This document shows, piece by piece, positions 23,955 through 31,772 of a stretch of DNA of 64,000 bases. The notes beneath the pieces are model-generated. The model worked only from the letters and a program-made list of their open reading frames with translations, did not search any database and was not told the DNA's origin. The stretch is from the NCBI GenBank assembly GCA_910578175.1, contig CAJTPF010000002.1, positions 126,024 to 190,023 of the forward strand. Direction: 5' to 3'. Origin of the DNA: an uncultured Lachnospiraceae bacterium. Lineage in GTDB: Bacteria > Bacillota > Clostridia > Lachnospirales > Lachnospiraceae. Position numbers and translations under genes: made by a program. Within the stretch, counting starts at the first letter, position 1. Every line of letters begins with the position of its first letter.

Positions 23955-23983
23955 ATTATAACAGAAGTAGATTTGTTTTGCAA
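23955..23983 (-). promoter_or_regulatory. Promoter of the ABC-F gene
   Basis: Minus strand: TTGCAA (23983-23978), 17-bp spacer, TATAAT (23960-23955). It gives a leader of about 290 bases, unusually long. The 23658-24016 gap holds only this promoter and the attenuation leader. Confidence 0.82.
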
Positions 23984-24016
23984 GCTGTTAACATGATTCA
24001 CCCCATTAATTGAACT

Positions 24017-25156
24017 TTAAATAATTTCCATTCCCTCAATATCTCCCTGGGCCACAATCCACATGTTTCTGAATAACTGCATGATCTGCCAGCAGCCAAT
24101 GCCATGGAGCCCGTATTCCCTTACCAGCCGGTACTTTGCCAACATACTTCTGGCATCTTCGAACCAGACTTCATGGGTGATCCCCTCATTAACATAACTG
24201 AAATACGGCGACTGGGCTGTTTCATCATACAAAATCCGGGAATCATTCCGCATGGCAATCTGGATCGCTTCAACATTACCAATGGTAGTTGCCTTGGATT
24301 CCCCCCGGACATAGGGTAGTTTCCAGTCATAACCATAATTCGGCACGCCCATGCTGATCTTTTCCCTGGGAATTTCCGTAACGGCATAATCAAGCACTTC
24401 CCTTACATTATTTATGGGTGCCACAGCCATAGCCGGCCCATAGGTATATCCCCATTCATATGTCATTATCAATACTCTGTCCGCTGCCGCTCCCAGCGCC
24501 GGATAATCTTTGCCTTCATACAGTACCCCCGGCTGGTCAGCAGATGTTTTCGGCGCCAGATCCACCGTCACTTCGTATCCCAGCTCATTGACTGCATATG
24601 TAACGTCACGAACAAATTCCGTAAACCTGTCTCTGTCCTCTGCAAGAATAAACTCAAAATCTATGTTTACTCCCTGATACCCCTGATTCAAAACGGTTTC
24701 ATACAAATTCCGGATCAATCGGTTTCTGGCCGCAGTATCTGACAATACCCTGTGAATCAGATAATTACTGAACTGCCCATCCGGTCCGAAAGGCGTCAGT
24801 GTCAGCACCGGCTTCGTCCCCTCAGAAATGGCATCATTTATCATCCATTCCGTAGGCAGCGCCGGTAATACCAGTTCCCCTCCGGTAGTAAACCCATAAG
24901 AAAATACTGAAAGTTCATCCAGAAAGGGAAGTGTCTGTCCCAGTACCCATGGACTGATAAAGGGGTAGGCAAAGCCGTTTGAAATCACATTTCTTCCTGA
25001 AATGATGGTTTCAAATGTAATCAGCAATGCCTGCCCCACCGCAAGTCTGTATGGATAGTCCAGTTGATTGACATAAATGACCCGGTCTGTCGGAACACCA
25101 AACCGTGAAGCAATACTGTCGATATCGTCTCCCGGTTTCACAATATAGATTAACAT
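24017..25156 (-). CDS. LysM plus glycoside hydrolase family 18 spore-type lysin (YaaH/SleL-like)
   Basis: 379 residues. An N-terminal LysM (about 1-48, YIVKPGDDIDSIASRFGVPT) would bind peptidoglycan. The rest is a GH18 barrel with the active-site strand GVNIDFEFI; the Glu is the catalytic acid and the Asp before Phe completes DxxDxE-like geometry. Later barrel motifs are MTYEWGY and GIGCWQI. There is no signal peptide, as in YaaH and SleL, which are made in the mother cell and act on spore cortex during germination. This is evidence for a spore-former. AGGAG lies 5 bases before the ATG, and a clear promoter is upstream. Confidence 0.92.
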   Translation of the reverse strand: MLIYIVKPGDDIDSIASRFGVPTDRVIYVNQLDYPYRLAVGQALLITFETIISGRNVISNGFAYPFISPWVLGQTLPFLDELSVFSYGFTTGGELVLPALPTEWMINDAISEGTKPVLTLTPFGPDGQFSNYLIHRVLSDTAARNRLIRNLYETVLNQGYQGVNIDFEFILAEDRDRFTEFVRDVTYAVNELGYEVTVDLAPKTSADQPGVLYEGKDYPALGAAADRVLIMTYEWGYTYGPAMAVAPINNVREVLDYAVTEIPREKISMGVPNYGYDWKLPYVRGESKATTIGNVEAIQIAMRNDSRILYDETAQSPYFSYVNEGITHEVWFEDARSMLAKYRLVREYGLHGIGCWQIMQLFRNMWIVAQGDIEGMEII

Positions 25157-25179
25157 ATAGACTCCTATACATTTATTTA

Positions 25180-25207
25180 ATTATAGTATTTTTACACTAT
25201 ATGTTAA
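25180..25207 (-). promoter_or_regulatory. Promoter of the LysM-GH18 gene
   Basis: Minus strand: TTAACA (25207-25202), 16-bp spacer, TATAAT (25185-25180). This looks like a sigma-A-type promoter; a mother-cell sporulation promoter was not evident. Confidence 0.55.
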
Positions 25208-25255
25208 AACCTTTAATTCTATTCTTTTTTACAATATAATAAGATAGCGAACAAT

Positions 25256-26896
25256 TTATTCCCAATCCGGAACTTCCCAGGTTTCAGGTTCAGTTTCCAA
25301 CGATTCCGTCACAGATTCAGTTTCCGGATCCGTGATCGGTTCTGTCTCAGGCTCTGTCACAGGCTCCGTCTCAGGCTCTGTTACCGGGTCGGATACAGAC
25401 TGTGTTGGTTCTGTTAGCGGATCCGACACCGGCTGGGTTACAGGTTCCGTCACTGGTTCGGTTATTGATTCTGTTTCCGGCCTGGTTATGGGCTGTGTTT
25501 CATTATTTCCCGTGCTCTGTGTCCGGTTATCAGATGTGGAAGGGTCCGTTACCTGATTGACTGCCGGTTTTGTAATACTGTTCTGATCTTCCGTCACATG
25601 ATTTACTGTTGTTGGTTTCCGGCTGCCTGAAGTAACCGTTTCTGCCGGTGTATCCTTTACGGATATTGTTATAATGTATTTACACTGACGATCGTTTGCA
25701 TCCCGTACCGAATATTCTATCCGCATGGTTCCCGTATAAGCCGGCTGGATAATGTGCTCATTCCGTGTACGCTCTGTTGTTTCATTGTAAACAGGTACGG
25801 AACCTATAAACTGGTTCCTTAAATCATAATAATACACGTCTAATTTCCATGTATTGACCTGTGCAGAATCACTGAGGCTACCATTTACAACTAAAGACCG
25901 GTTCTTTTCAATGCTCCATGACAGGGATTCCGATACTGTATTATCGTTTTCATTAGCAGAATCTTTATATAATATACTTTTTACATAATCATGGCCCGCT
26001 CCGGAAATTTGGATATTAAAGTTAAAACCGTTTAATCTTGCAAAATTTTTTGATAATGCCATATATGATTCAATTTTATAAACAGTATACTTATCCGGAT
26101 GATCCTCTATATTTTGAGAAAACTTATCATACCGGTTTAACATTTTATCAGCACTTTTCTCCTCATTTGCCGGATCAAACACATAATAATCATTATCAAG
26201 AATGATCGCTACATAACCGTAGTTATAATCATGCCCTGAAACATAGTGTGCATTCACACCGATTTTTCTTAAAAGAACGGTAAACAGACTGGCAATATCC
26301 CTGCTGTCTCCTCTGTATTCATTTTCCAACAGCCGGTTTGCCCTGTAAACGATTTCCAGATCGAGTTCCGATTCATACCGCATATCCGAAAAAGCCTCTC
26401 CCATGCTGTCAGTTCCCTGTTCATCTGTTATTTGTGTATAATAATGCAGATAATCATAACTGTTCTTTATTTTTTCATAAACCGACATGTCATCTGTACA
26501 GACTTTACTGATGATCGTATCTACCTTACTATCCAAATCCATATTTCCTGTTCCTGCCGGAGAAAGAATCATTTGATTTATTTTGTTTTTTATATCCGAC
26601 GGTGTTGTTGCATCCAAGTACGGACTCTGAAATATATCATCTTTTATTTCCTCATCTCTGCCTGTCTGTTCCTCTTTATCGGTTTCCCTTCCGGTTGTTT
26701 GTTCCTTTTCGGATTGAGGTACTATATTGGCTTTTGAAACAGCGCTGATAAACAAAAAAGAATAAAAACATAACACAACAACACCAAATGCGGTCATAAT
26801 AAGTTTTATCTTATTCTTTTTACAGTAAGTACGCCAGTCAAAATTCTTTAAAGACTTTTTTATATTATCAATATAAATTATAAATTTTTGCTTCAA
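25256..26896 (-). CDS. Membrane-anchored transglutaminase-fold protein with TEP-rich tail
   Basis: About 546 residues. A membrane helix lies near 35-57 (LIMTAFGVVVLCFYSFLF). The domain at about 110-290 looks transglutaminase-like (SRDIASLFTVLLRKIGVNAH, then YYVFDPANEEK). In active members the Cys precedes a FA.L helix and a His follows as HAWN. Here these are Ser and Tyr, so it is probably inactive. A beta-sandwich follows (about 300-430), and the last 110 residues are Thr/Glu/Pro repeats. It is the last gene of the glycan island. The start is unclear: TTG at 26896 has GAGG 8 bases upstream, but the frame continues to 26932, overlapping the previous gene. It may bind cell-wall polymers. Confidence 0.7.
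   Translation of the reverse strand: MKQKFIIYIDNIKKSLKNFDWRTYCKKNKIKLIMTAFGVVVLCFYSFLFISAVSKANIVPQSEKEQTTGRETDKEEQTGRDEEIKDDIFQSPYLDATTPSDIKNKINQMILSPAGTGNMDLDSKVDTIISKVCTDDMSVYEKIKNSYDYLHYYTQITDEQGTDSMGEAFSDMRYESELDLEIVYRANRLLENEYRGDSRDIASLFTVLLRKIGVNAHYVSGHDYNYGYVAIILDNDYYVFDPANEEKSADKMLNRYDKFSQNIEDHPDKYTVYKIESYMALSKNFARLNGFNFNIQISGAGHDYVKSILYKDSANENDNTVSESLSWSIEKNRSLVVNGSLSDSAQVNTWKLDVYYYDLRNQFIGSVPVYNETTERTRNEHIIQPAYTGTMRIEYSVRDANDRQCKYIITISVKDTPAETVTSGSRKPTTVNHVTEDQNSITKPAVNQVTDPSTSDNRTQSTGNNETQPITRPETESITEPVTEPVTQPVSDPLTEPTQSVSDPVTEPETEPVTEPETEPITDPETESVTESLETEPETWEVPDWE
25260..25500 (-). repeat. Degenerate 12-bp coding repeat (TEPV/TEPE)
   Basis: Tandem degenerate units encode Thr-Glu-Pro-x and Ser-Asp-Pro-x tetrads at the C-terminus of the preceding membrane protein. 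On the plus strand they read as repeated GGCTCTGTCACA-like blocks. They form a stiff extracellular stalk and could vary in number between strains. Confidence 0.75.
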
Positions 26897-26921
26897 TTTC
26901 AATACCTCATATAATTTAATC

Positions 26922-27884
26922 TTATTTTCCAAATAAGAACCTGTTTAAAATAATTACTTTCTTACTGATAAATATTGATATTATAATACAGATGAAAGCT
27001 GCTATAAAGGTTATGGTTATGCGTATAATACCTTCTCCGATTCCAAATCCCAGAAACAATATCTGTAACAAATAAAACTCAAGCGAATATCTGCCTATCC
27101 ATTTCAGAATTGTAACCGCCGGTTTGATCTTAAGAATTCCGATTTCTGTAACTGCATAAACACAAAGCATTCCCAAAACAGCTAAAACCGATGCAATTAT
27201 AACATTTGTGTCAAAGCTCCACATATTTCCTAAATACAGCCATGCCGGAACCAAAACCAGTAAATATTTAATGTACTCTTTTTTAAATATTGAAGTAATC
27301 TGATCTTTATATTCTGCCATACAATATCCCAGAATATAAAACGGAAAATAACAGCGAATCCTGTATATTCCAAAGGTTCTGACACCGCCTCCAAAAAATA
27401 CCAAAATCACTGCAACCATAGCCAAAAACAACAGTTTATATTTTCCTGCAATTTTTTTTCCAATCCAGACAAGCAAGGCAGATATAAATACAACATACAA
27501 AAACCAAATGACATAATCCGGACGGAGCAAAATCATTTTAAAATATTCTTTGAAAGTCTCAGGAAATGTCACAGACGGGAGCAGACCGGTAAATTTCAAG
27601 TCTTTCAGCCAATAAATCATCAGAGTCCAAAGATATGTCGGATATATCAGTCTGAGTATTTTATTTTTTAAATTAAATCTATCTGAATATATTGAAGTAT
27701 ATCCTGATAAAAGAATGAAAAAAGGCATATGAAATGTGTATATGATCTTAAAAAGATACATTGATTCATATGTATAAGGAAAAGACCTCTGCACGGCATG
27801 GCCCAATAATACAAGCAATGCCAGTTCACCTCTTAAAACATCAACTGTAACATTTCTGTCTTTTTTCTCCACAGTTTTTTCCAT
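26922..27884 (-). CDS. Acyltransferase-3 family membrane O-acyltransferase
   Basis: 320 residues with about ten membrane helices. The N-terminus carries the family signature: VDVLRGELALLVLLGHAV with the catalytic His in LLGH, then an Arg- and Pro-containing segment before FHMPFFILLSGY. Members (OafA, WecH, OatA) transfer acyl groups, usually acetyl, to sugars outside the membrane. It lies at the end of the glycan operon, 39 bases after the NeuD-like gene, so the island's polysaccharide is the likely substrate. Confidence 0.88.
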   Translation of the reverse strand: MEKTVEKKDRNVTVDVLRGELALLVLLGHAVQRSFPYTYESMYLFKIIYTFHMPFFILLSGYTSIYSDRFNLKNKILRLIYPTYLWTLMIYWLKDLKFTGLLPSVTFPETFKEYFKMILLRPDYVIWFLYVVFISALLVWIGKKIAGKYKLLFLAMVAVILVFFGGGVRTFGIYRIRCYFPFYILGYCMAEYKDQITSIFKKEYIKYLLVLVPAWLYLGNMWSFDTNVIIASVLAVLGMLCVYAVTEIGILKIKPAVTILKWIGRYSLEFYLLQILFLGFGIGEGIIRITITFIAAFICIIISIFISKKVIILNRFLFGK

Positions 27885-27922
27885 CTTTTTAATTCCTCAC
27901 CTGATTAAATAAAATATGAAAT

Positions 27923-28597
27923 CTAATGTTCACTTACAATTGAATTACCAAATAATTTATGTGATTCATTCTTTCTTAAAAATCGTGCCGGATTTCCAAC
28001 ATACACTCCACACGCTTCGGCAGATTTAACCAATACAGCTCCAATACCAAGGATAGAATCACTTTCCACTGTCATGTTATCCTTAACCACCGCATTTGGT
28101 CCTATAAAAACTCTTTCTCCTATTCTGGTTTCAGCTCCGACAAACGCCCCAATGGATACAAACGAATTGCTGCCAACTAAACATTCGCTTTCAACCTTTG
28201 CTCCTGCATGAACAATCACATTTTCCCCAAAAAATACATCATTTCCAATATAACAAAACGGAAAAATTATACAGCCTTCTCTAAATTTGGTTCCAAGTCC
28301 AAATGAGACGTTTCTGCTGATCAACGTTGCCAGCGGGTAACCTGCTTCTTTTACTCTCTGCCATATCATATCCCTATAGTACGGTTCACCAGTAGCTATA
28401 ACGATTTCCGTTTCACTGCAGGAAAAATTTTGCTTTATATCCTTAAACTTCAAAATATTAAAACCATTCCAGCTCTGTTCCGCACTGATATCGTCGATAA
28501 ATAATATCTTCTCCCATCTGTTCTCTATCTGCCCGCTTATTATCAGATTCAGAATTTCTTTTCCTAACGAACCTGAACAATATATGCCTAAAATCAT
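27923..28597 (-). CDS. Left-handed beta-helix sugar N-acetyltransferase (NeuD/PglD/VioB-like)
   Basis: About 224 residues from the ATG at 28597, with GAGG 6 bases upstream. The N-terminal Rossmann-like part (MILGIYCSGSLGKEILNLI) and the C-terminal hexapeptide repeats are those of the PglD/NeuD family. Repeats run from about 95 to 205 (FGLGTKFREGCIIFPFC, IGNDVFFGENVIVHAG, IGERVFIGPNAVV). PglD and VioB acetylate the 4-amino group of UDP- or dTDP-4-amino-4,6-dideoxyhexoses. The gene starts 17 bases after the DegT-type aminotransferase, which would supply such an amino sugar, and the two likely act in sequence. Confidence 0.86.
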   Translation of the reverse strand: MILGIYCSGSLGKEILNLIISGQIENRWEKILFIDDISAEQSWNGFNILKFKDIKQNFSCSETEIVIATGEPYYRDMIWQRVKEAGYPLATLISRNVSFGLGTKFREGCIIFPFCYIGNDVFFGENVIVHAGAKVESECLVGSNSFVSIGAFVGAETRIGERVFIGPNAVVKDNMTVESDSILGIGAVLVKSAEACGVYVGNPARFLRKNESHKLFGNSIVSEH

Positions 28598-28613
28598 TTT
28601 CAACCTCACTGGA

Positions 28614-29735
28614 TCATTTCTTAAAATACTCTTTTATAAACAAACATACCCTGTCCACATCTTCTAAACTCAGTTCATGATATATCGGCAGAGTAAGCAC
28701 TCTGTCGCCGCTCTCTTGTGCAACCGGTAATTTTACTTCATTATATAAGTCCTTATAACACTCATAATCGGAAACAATAGGATAAAAATACTTTCTTACA
28801 AATATATTATGTTCTGCCAGAAAATCATATAATCCTTCTCTGTTTTCCTTTGTATTAATTAATACCGGTAAATATGCATAATTATATTCTGTTTTATCAC
28901 TCTCAACATGAAACATCTGAATTTCTGGTATACTCTCCAGAAGTTCTCTGTATCTTAATGTTATTTCTTTCCTCTTTAATAAAATATCTTCCATACTGTC
29001 CAAATTACATAAACCCATTGCAGCCTGAAATTCATTCATTTTAGCATTTCGTCCGACATATTCCACATGTTCTTCATCCATAATACCAAAATTCTTATAT
29101 GCATTCAGAATCTCCGCATATTCACTTTTATTGTAAGCCAGTGCTCCGCCTTCAATGGAATGAAATAATTTTGTGGCATGAAAAGAAAACATGGAAATGT
29201 CTCCGTAATTTGCAATGGATTTTCCATTTACTTTAACCGCAAATGCATGAGCTGCATCGTACAACACAATTAATCCATATTTTTTTGCAATAGACTCAAT
29301 AGCTTCCACGTTGCAAGGATGTCCGTATACATGTACAGGAAGTATTGCTACCGTCTGCTCCGTTATCAATTCCTCTATTTTATTTTCATCTATTGTTAAA
29401 TCCGACTCCTTTATATCACAGAATACAGGCTTCAATCCTGAAAGTGTGATTGCATGTGTTGTGGACGCAAATGTAAACGGTGTAGTAATCACTTCACTTC
29501 CCTGTTCAAAATCAAACATTCTCAAAGCTAACTCCAGTGCCAGGTGTCCGTTTACGGTTAATGTAATATTTCCCACATTCAGGTATTCTCTGAGACTATC
29601 CTGAAAATCATTATGCAGGGTCCCCTGATTGGTAAGAGAACAGCTTTCCCAAATAAAATCAATATATTGATTAAACTTTTCTTTTTCAGGCAGATAAGGC
29701 TTTGTTACATATATTGGTGTATTATTTTTTTCCAT
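28614..29735 (-). CDS. dTDP-4-amino-4,6-dideoxyhexose aminotransferase (VioA/WecE-like)
   Basis: 373 residues, the normal length of DegT/DnrJ/EryC1 aminotransferases. Motifs: NGHLALELAL near the phosphate site, TTPFTFASTTHAI, PVHVYGHPCNVEAI, DAAHAF, and the PLP lysine in FSFHATKLFHSIEGGAL. The start (VTKPYLPEKEKFNQYID) and the FSFHATK motif are like VioA, which makes dTDP-Qui4N, and RffA/WecE, which makes dTDP-Fuc4N. The stereochemistry cannot be decided. Glucose-1-phosphate thymidylyltransferase and dehydratase genes are not in this window. It overlaps the upstream membrane protein gene by 14 bases. Confidence 0.88.
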   Translation of the reverse strand: MEKNNTPIYVTKPYLPEKEKFNQYIDFIWESCSLTNQGTLHNDFQDSLREYLNVGNITLTVNGHLALELALRMFDFEQGSEVITTPFTFASTTHAITLSGLKPVFCDIKESDLTIDENKIEELITEQTVAILPVHVYGHPCNVEAIESIAKKYGLIVLYDAAHAFAVKVNGKSIANYGDISMFSFHATKLFHSIEGGALAYNKSEYAEILNAYKNFGIMDEEHVEYVGRNAKMNEFQAAMGLCNLDSMEDILLKRKEITLRYRELLESIPEIQMFHVESDKTEYNYAYLPVLINTKENREGLYDFLAEHNIFVRKYFYPIVSDYECYKDLYNEVKLPVAQESGDRVLTLPIYHELSLEDVDRVCLFIKEYFKK

Positions 29736-30621
29736 ATCTTTCTCCTACTGTTTTATTTTTTATCTGTAATATTGCATAGGCAATAAAATCACCGGCTATT
29801 AATATTAGTCTCTGCATTACGGCTACAATTGGAAGAATTGCACTAAATTGTCCGGTACCGATCTTAACCATTACAAATTCTTTGATACCAATACCGCCCG
29901 GAGCTCCCGGAACAACGAAACCTGCCAGCCATGATACGGACTGTATAATGGATATCTGCGCAAAATTACCAAATGCCAATGTTCCGTTATAAAAATTATA
30001 TAAATAAACAACCACCAGATTATTAATCGTAGTTGTCATAAAAATCAGCAAAAAATTCTTTGACAGCTTAAATCTGTGCGTAATTAAAATAAATAATGCA
30101 AAAATAATGACTGCGATCACATATTGTTTTCTGTATAATAAATAATTAATCAGGCAAAATGAGATTGTTACAACTACAACGTTTACTATTTCTAAAATTG
30201 TTGCCTTTAAAACTTTTTTTTGTTCAATATCATATTTTTTGGCAAGCATATTTCTTCCAACATAATGCATAACATTACTTGGCAGATATTTATATATATT
30301 GGATGTTCCATACATATATATAACTTCATTTACGCTGATTTTCTTTTGTGATTGTTCTTTCAAAATTATAAAATAAGAATAAGAATATATAAAAATCGTA
30401 AAAGTTGTTACTAAAATGATCACGATCAACGGAAAAATTAATTCCTTCGTCAAAAATGATTTATTCAGCTTTAAAATCATGGTATAAGCTGAATATATGA
30501 CATAAATTACTGCTGCAACACTGACAATTCTGCCCAGGAATTTGATCAGTTTTTTATGTTTTTCAAAGTATTCCGATAACTTTCTATATAAAGCCAGTAA
30601 CTTTTCTTTTAATTTATCCAT
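29722..30621 (-). CDS. LPG-synthase-type/UPF0104 integral membrane protein
   Basis: 299 residues with about eight membrane helices after a charged N-terminus. The motif GFVVPGAPGGIGIKEFVMVKI near 240-260 is the hallmark of the membrane domain shared by lysylphosphatidylglycerol synthases (MprF) and stand-alone UPF0104 proteins found in glycan clusters. In MprF this domain flips lipids; stand-alone members have been proposed as flippases or polysaccharide-export partners. There is no synthase domain here. It overlaps the glycosyltransferase gene by 8 bases and the aminotransferase by 14, so it belongs to the same operon. Confidence 0.85.
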   Translation of the reverse strand: MDKLKEKLLALYRKLSEYFEKHKKLIKFLGRIVSVAAVIYVIYSAYTMILKLNKSFLTKELIFPLIVIILVTTFTIFIYSYSYFIILKEQSQKKISVNEVIYMYGTSNIYKYLPSNVMHYVGRNMLAKKYDIEQKKVLKATILEIVNVVVVTISFCLINYLLYRKQYVIAVIIFALFILITHRFKLSKNFLLIFMTTTINNLVVVYLYNFYNGTLAFGNFAQISIIQSVSWLAGFVVPGAPGGIGIKEFVMVKIGTGQFSAILPIVAVMQRLILIAGDFIAYAILQIKNKTVGERYGKK

Positions 30622-31678
30622 AAATTATTTTTCTCCAAGTATCAGCACAAATTTTCTCTGATAAAACTTTTCTAAGATTCTTATCATTTTCAATAATTAT
30701 GTTATTGTCCAGCAACGACAACTCCCCTGTTTCCCTAATACTGTTGATATCATTAACAGTGACAGCCACCCGTTTAAAAAATGCATAGGTTGTAGTTGTA
30801 CTTACAATATATACTGTTTTTTTTCTAAATATCAAGGACCAAATATTTCCTAATCCTTCCTGGCGCAAATAATTAAATATTCCAATATCCACTTTTTGTA
30901 TAATCTTATAATATTCGTTCTGAGGCAAAAAATCTGTTAATGGAATAAAACGGTTTCCAAAATATGAATATCCCATCGCAATAACCCTTTTAACATATGA
31001 TTTTTTTCCACCATAGGATAACGGGCAGTAGATTGTATCAATCTGATTATCACATATCTTTAATTTTTTCATAGCATCCATATGCCTGTTCGATTTGCTT
31101 GCCGAGTTTCCAAGCAAAATTGTATATTTATTTTTCTTCTCTTCTATACTGTCTGCCTCGCACATATCCAAACAATAATGATATAAATCATTGCATTCTA
31201 TGCATTCCGGATTTACACCATACCATTTGGTCAATAAATTGTACTCTTCTTTCAAAATAACAACAACCTTGTTAATTTTCGGAATCGCCCGTTTTCTTAA
31301 CCATTCATATGCTTTATGATAAAATCTCGGCTTGTCCAGCAATCTATAGAAATACAAATCTTTACCCCATATAACCCAGGACACCTTGCCGGCTATACTC
31401 CGGTTAAGCGCAATATACAGGAGAAGCCAGGGAGAAGCCAGAGAATGAATGATGATCTTATCTGCTTTTTTTAATTTAAAATATAACTTCAGATTTGAAA
31501 ACAGATTCAAAAAGTTTCTTATAAAGAATGTCTTTACCCCTATTTCTTTTTCAAAATATTCATCTTTTAATCCATAATGTACTAATTCAAAATCATTCAT
31601 ATCAAAATTGTTCTTCTTAAGCAGTTTAAAATAGCCTTTTGAAAATTTCTTCTGATTATTAAAAACATGTAGAACCAT
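30614..31678 (-). CDS. GT56 (WecF-like) 4-acetamido-4,6-dideoxyhexose transferase
   Basis: 354 residues. Motifs match the WecF/GT56 family: VSWVIWGKDLYFY, ILLGNSASKSNRHMDAM, CPLSYGGKKSYVKRV, FIPLTDFLPQNEYYKII and DIGIFNYLRQEGLGNIWSL. WecF transfers Fuc4NAc from dTDP-Fuc4NAc to a lipid-linked disaccharide in enterobacterial common antigen. Finding it with a WecE/VioA-like aminotransferase and a 4-N-acetyltransferase makes a matching donor sugar likely. This is uncommon in Gram-positive bacteria. The acceptor is unknown. Confidence 0.88.
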   Translation of the reverse strand: MVLHVFNNQKKFSKGYFKLLKKNNFDMNDFELVHYGLKDEYFEKEIGVKTFFIRNFLNLFSNLKLYFKLKKADKIIIHSLASPWLLLYIALNRSIAGKVSWVIWGKDLYFYRLLDKPRFYHKAYEWLRKRAIPKINKVVVILKEEYNLLTKWYGVNPECIECNDLYHYCLDMCEADSIEEKKNKYTILLGNSASKSNRHMDAMKKLKICDNQIDTIYCPLSYGGKKSYVKRVIAMGYSYFGNRFIPLTDFLPQNEYYKIIQKVDIGIFNYLRQEGLGNIWSLIFRKKTVYIVSTTTTYAFFKRVAVTVNDINSIRETGELSLLDNNIIIENDKNLRKVLSEKICADTWRKIIYG

Positions 31679-31772
31679 GATTATATCTCCTCGTTATTTC
31701 TGACATAAAATGATTTTTAACAAACTTACTAACGATTAATTTTATCTCTTACCAGTCTTGCTGTCAACCTAA

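Noticed and set aside
25260-25500. Repeated GGCTCTGTCACA-like blocks as a CRISPR array or satellite
   Set aside because: The period is 12 bases without spacers, it stays in frame, and it encodes the TEP tail of a membrane protein.
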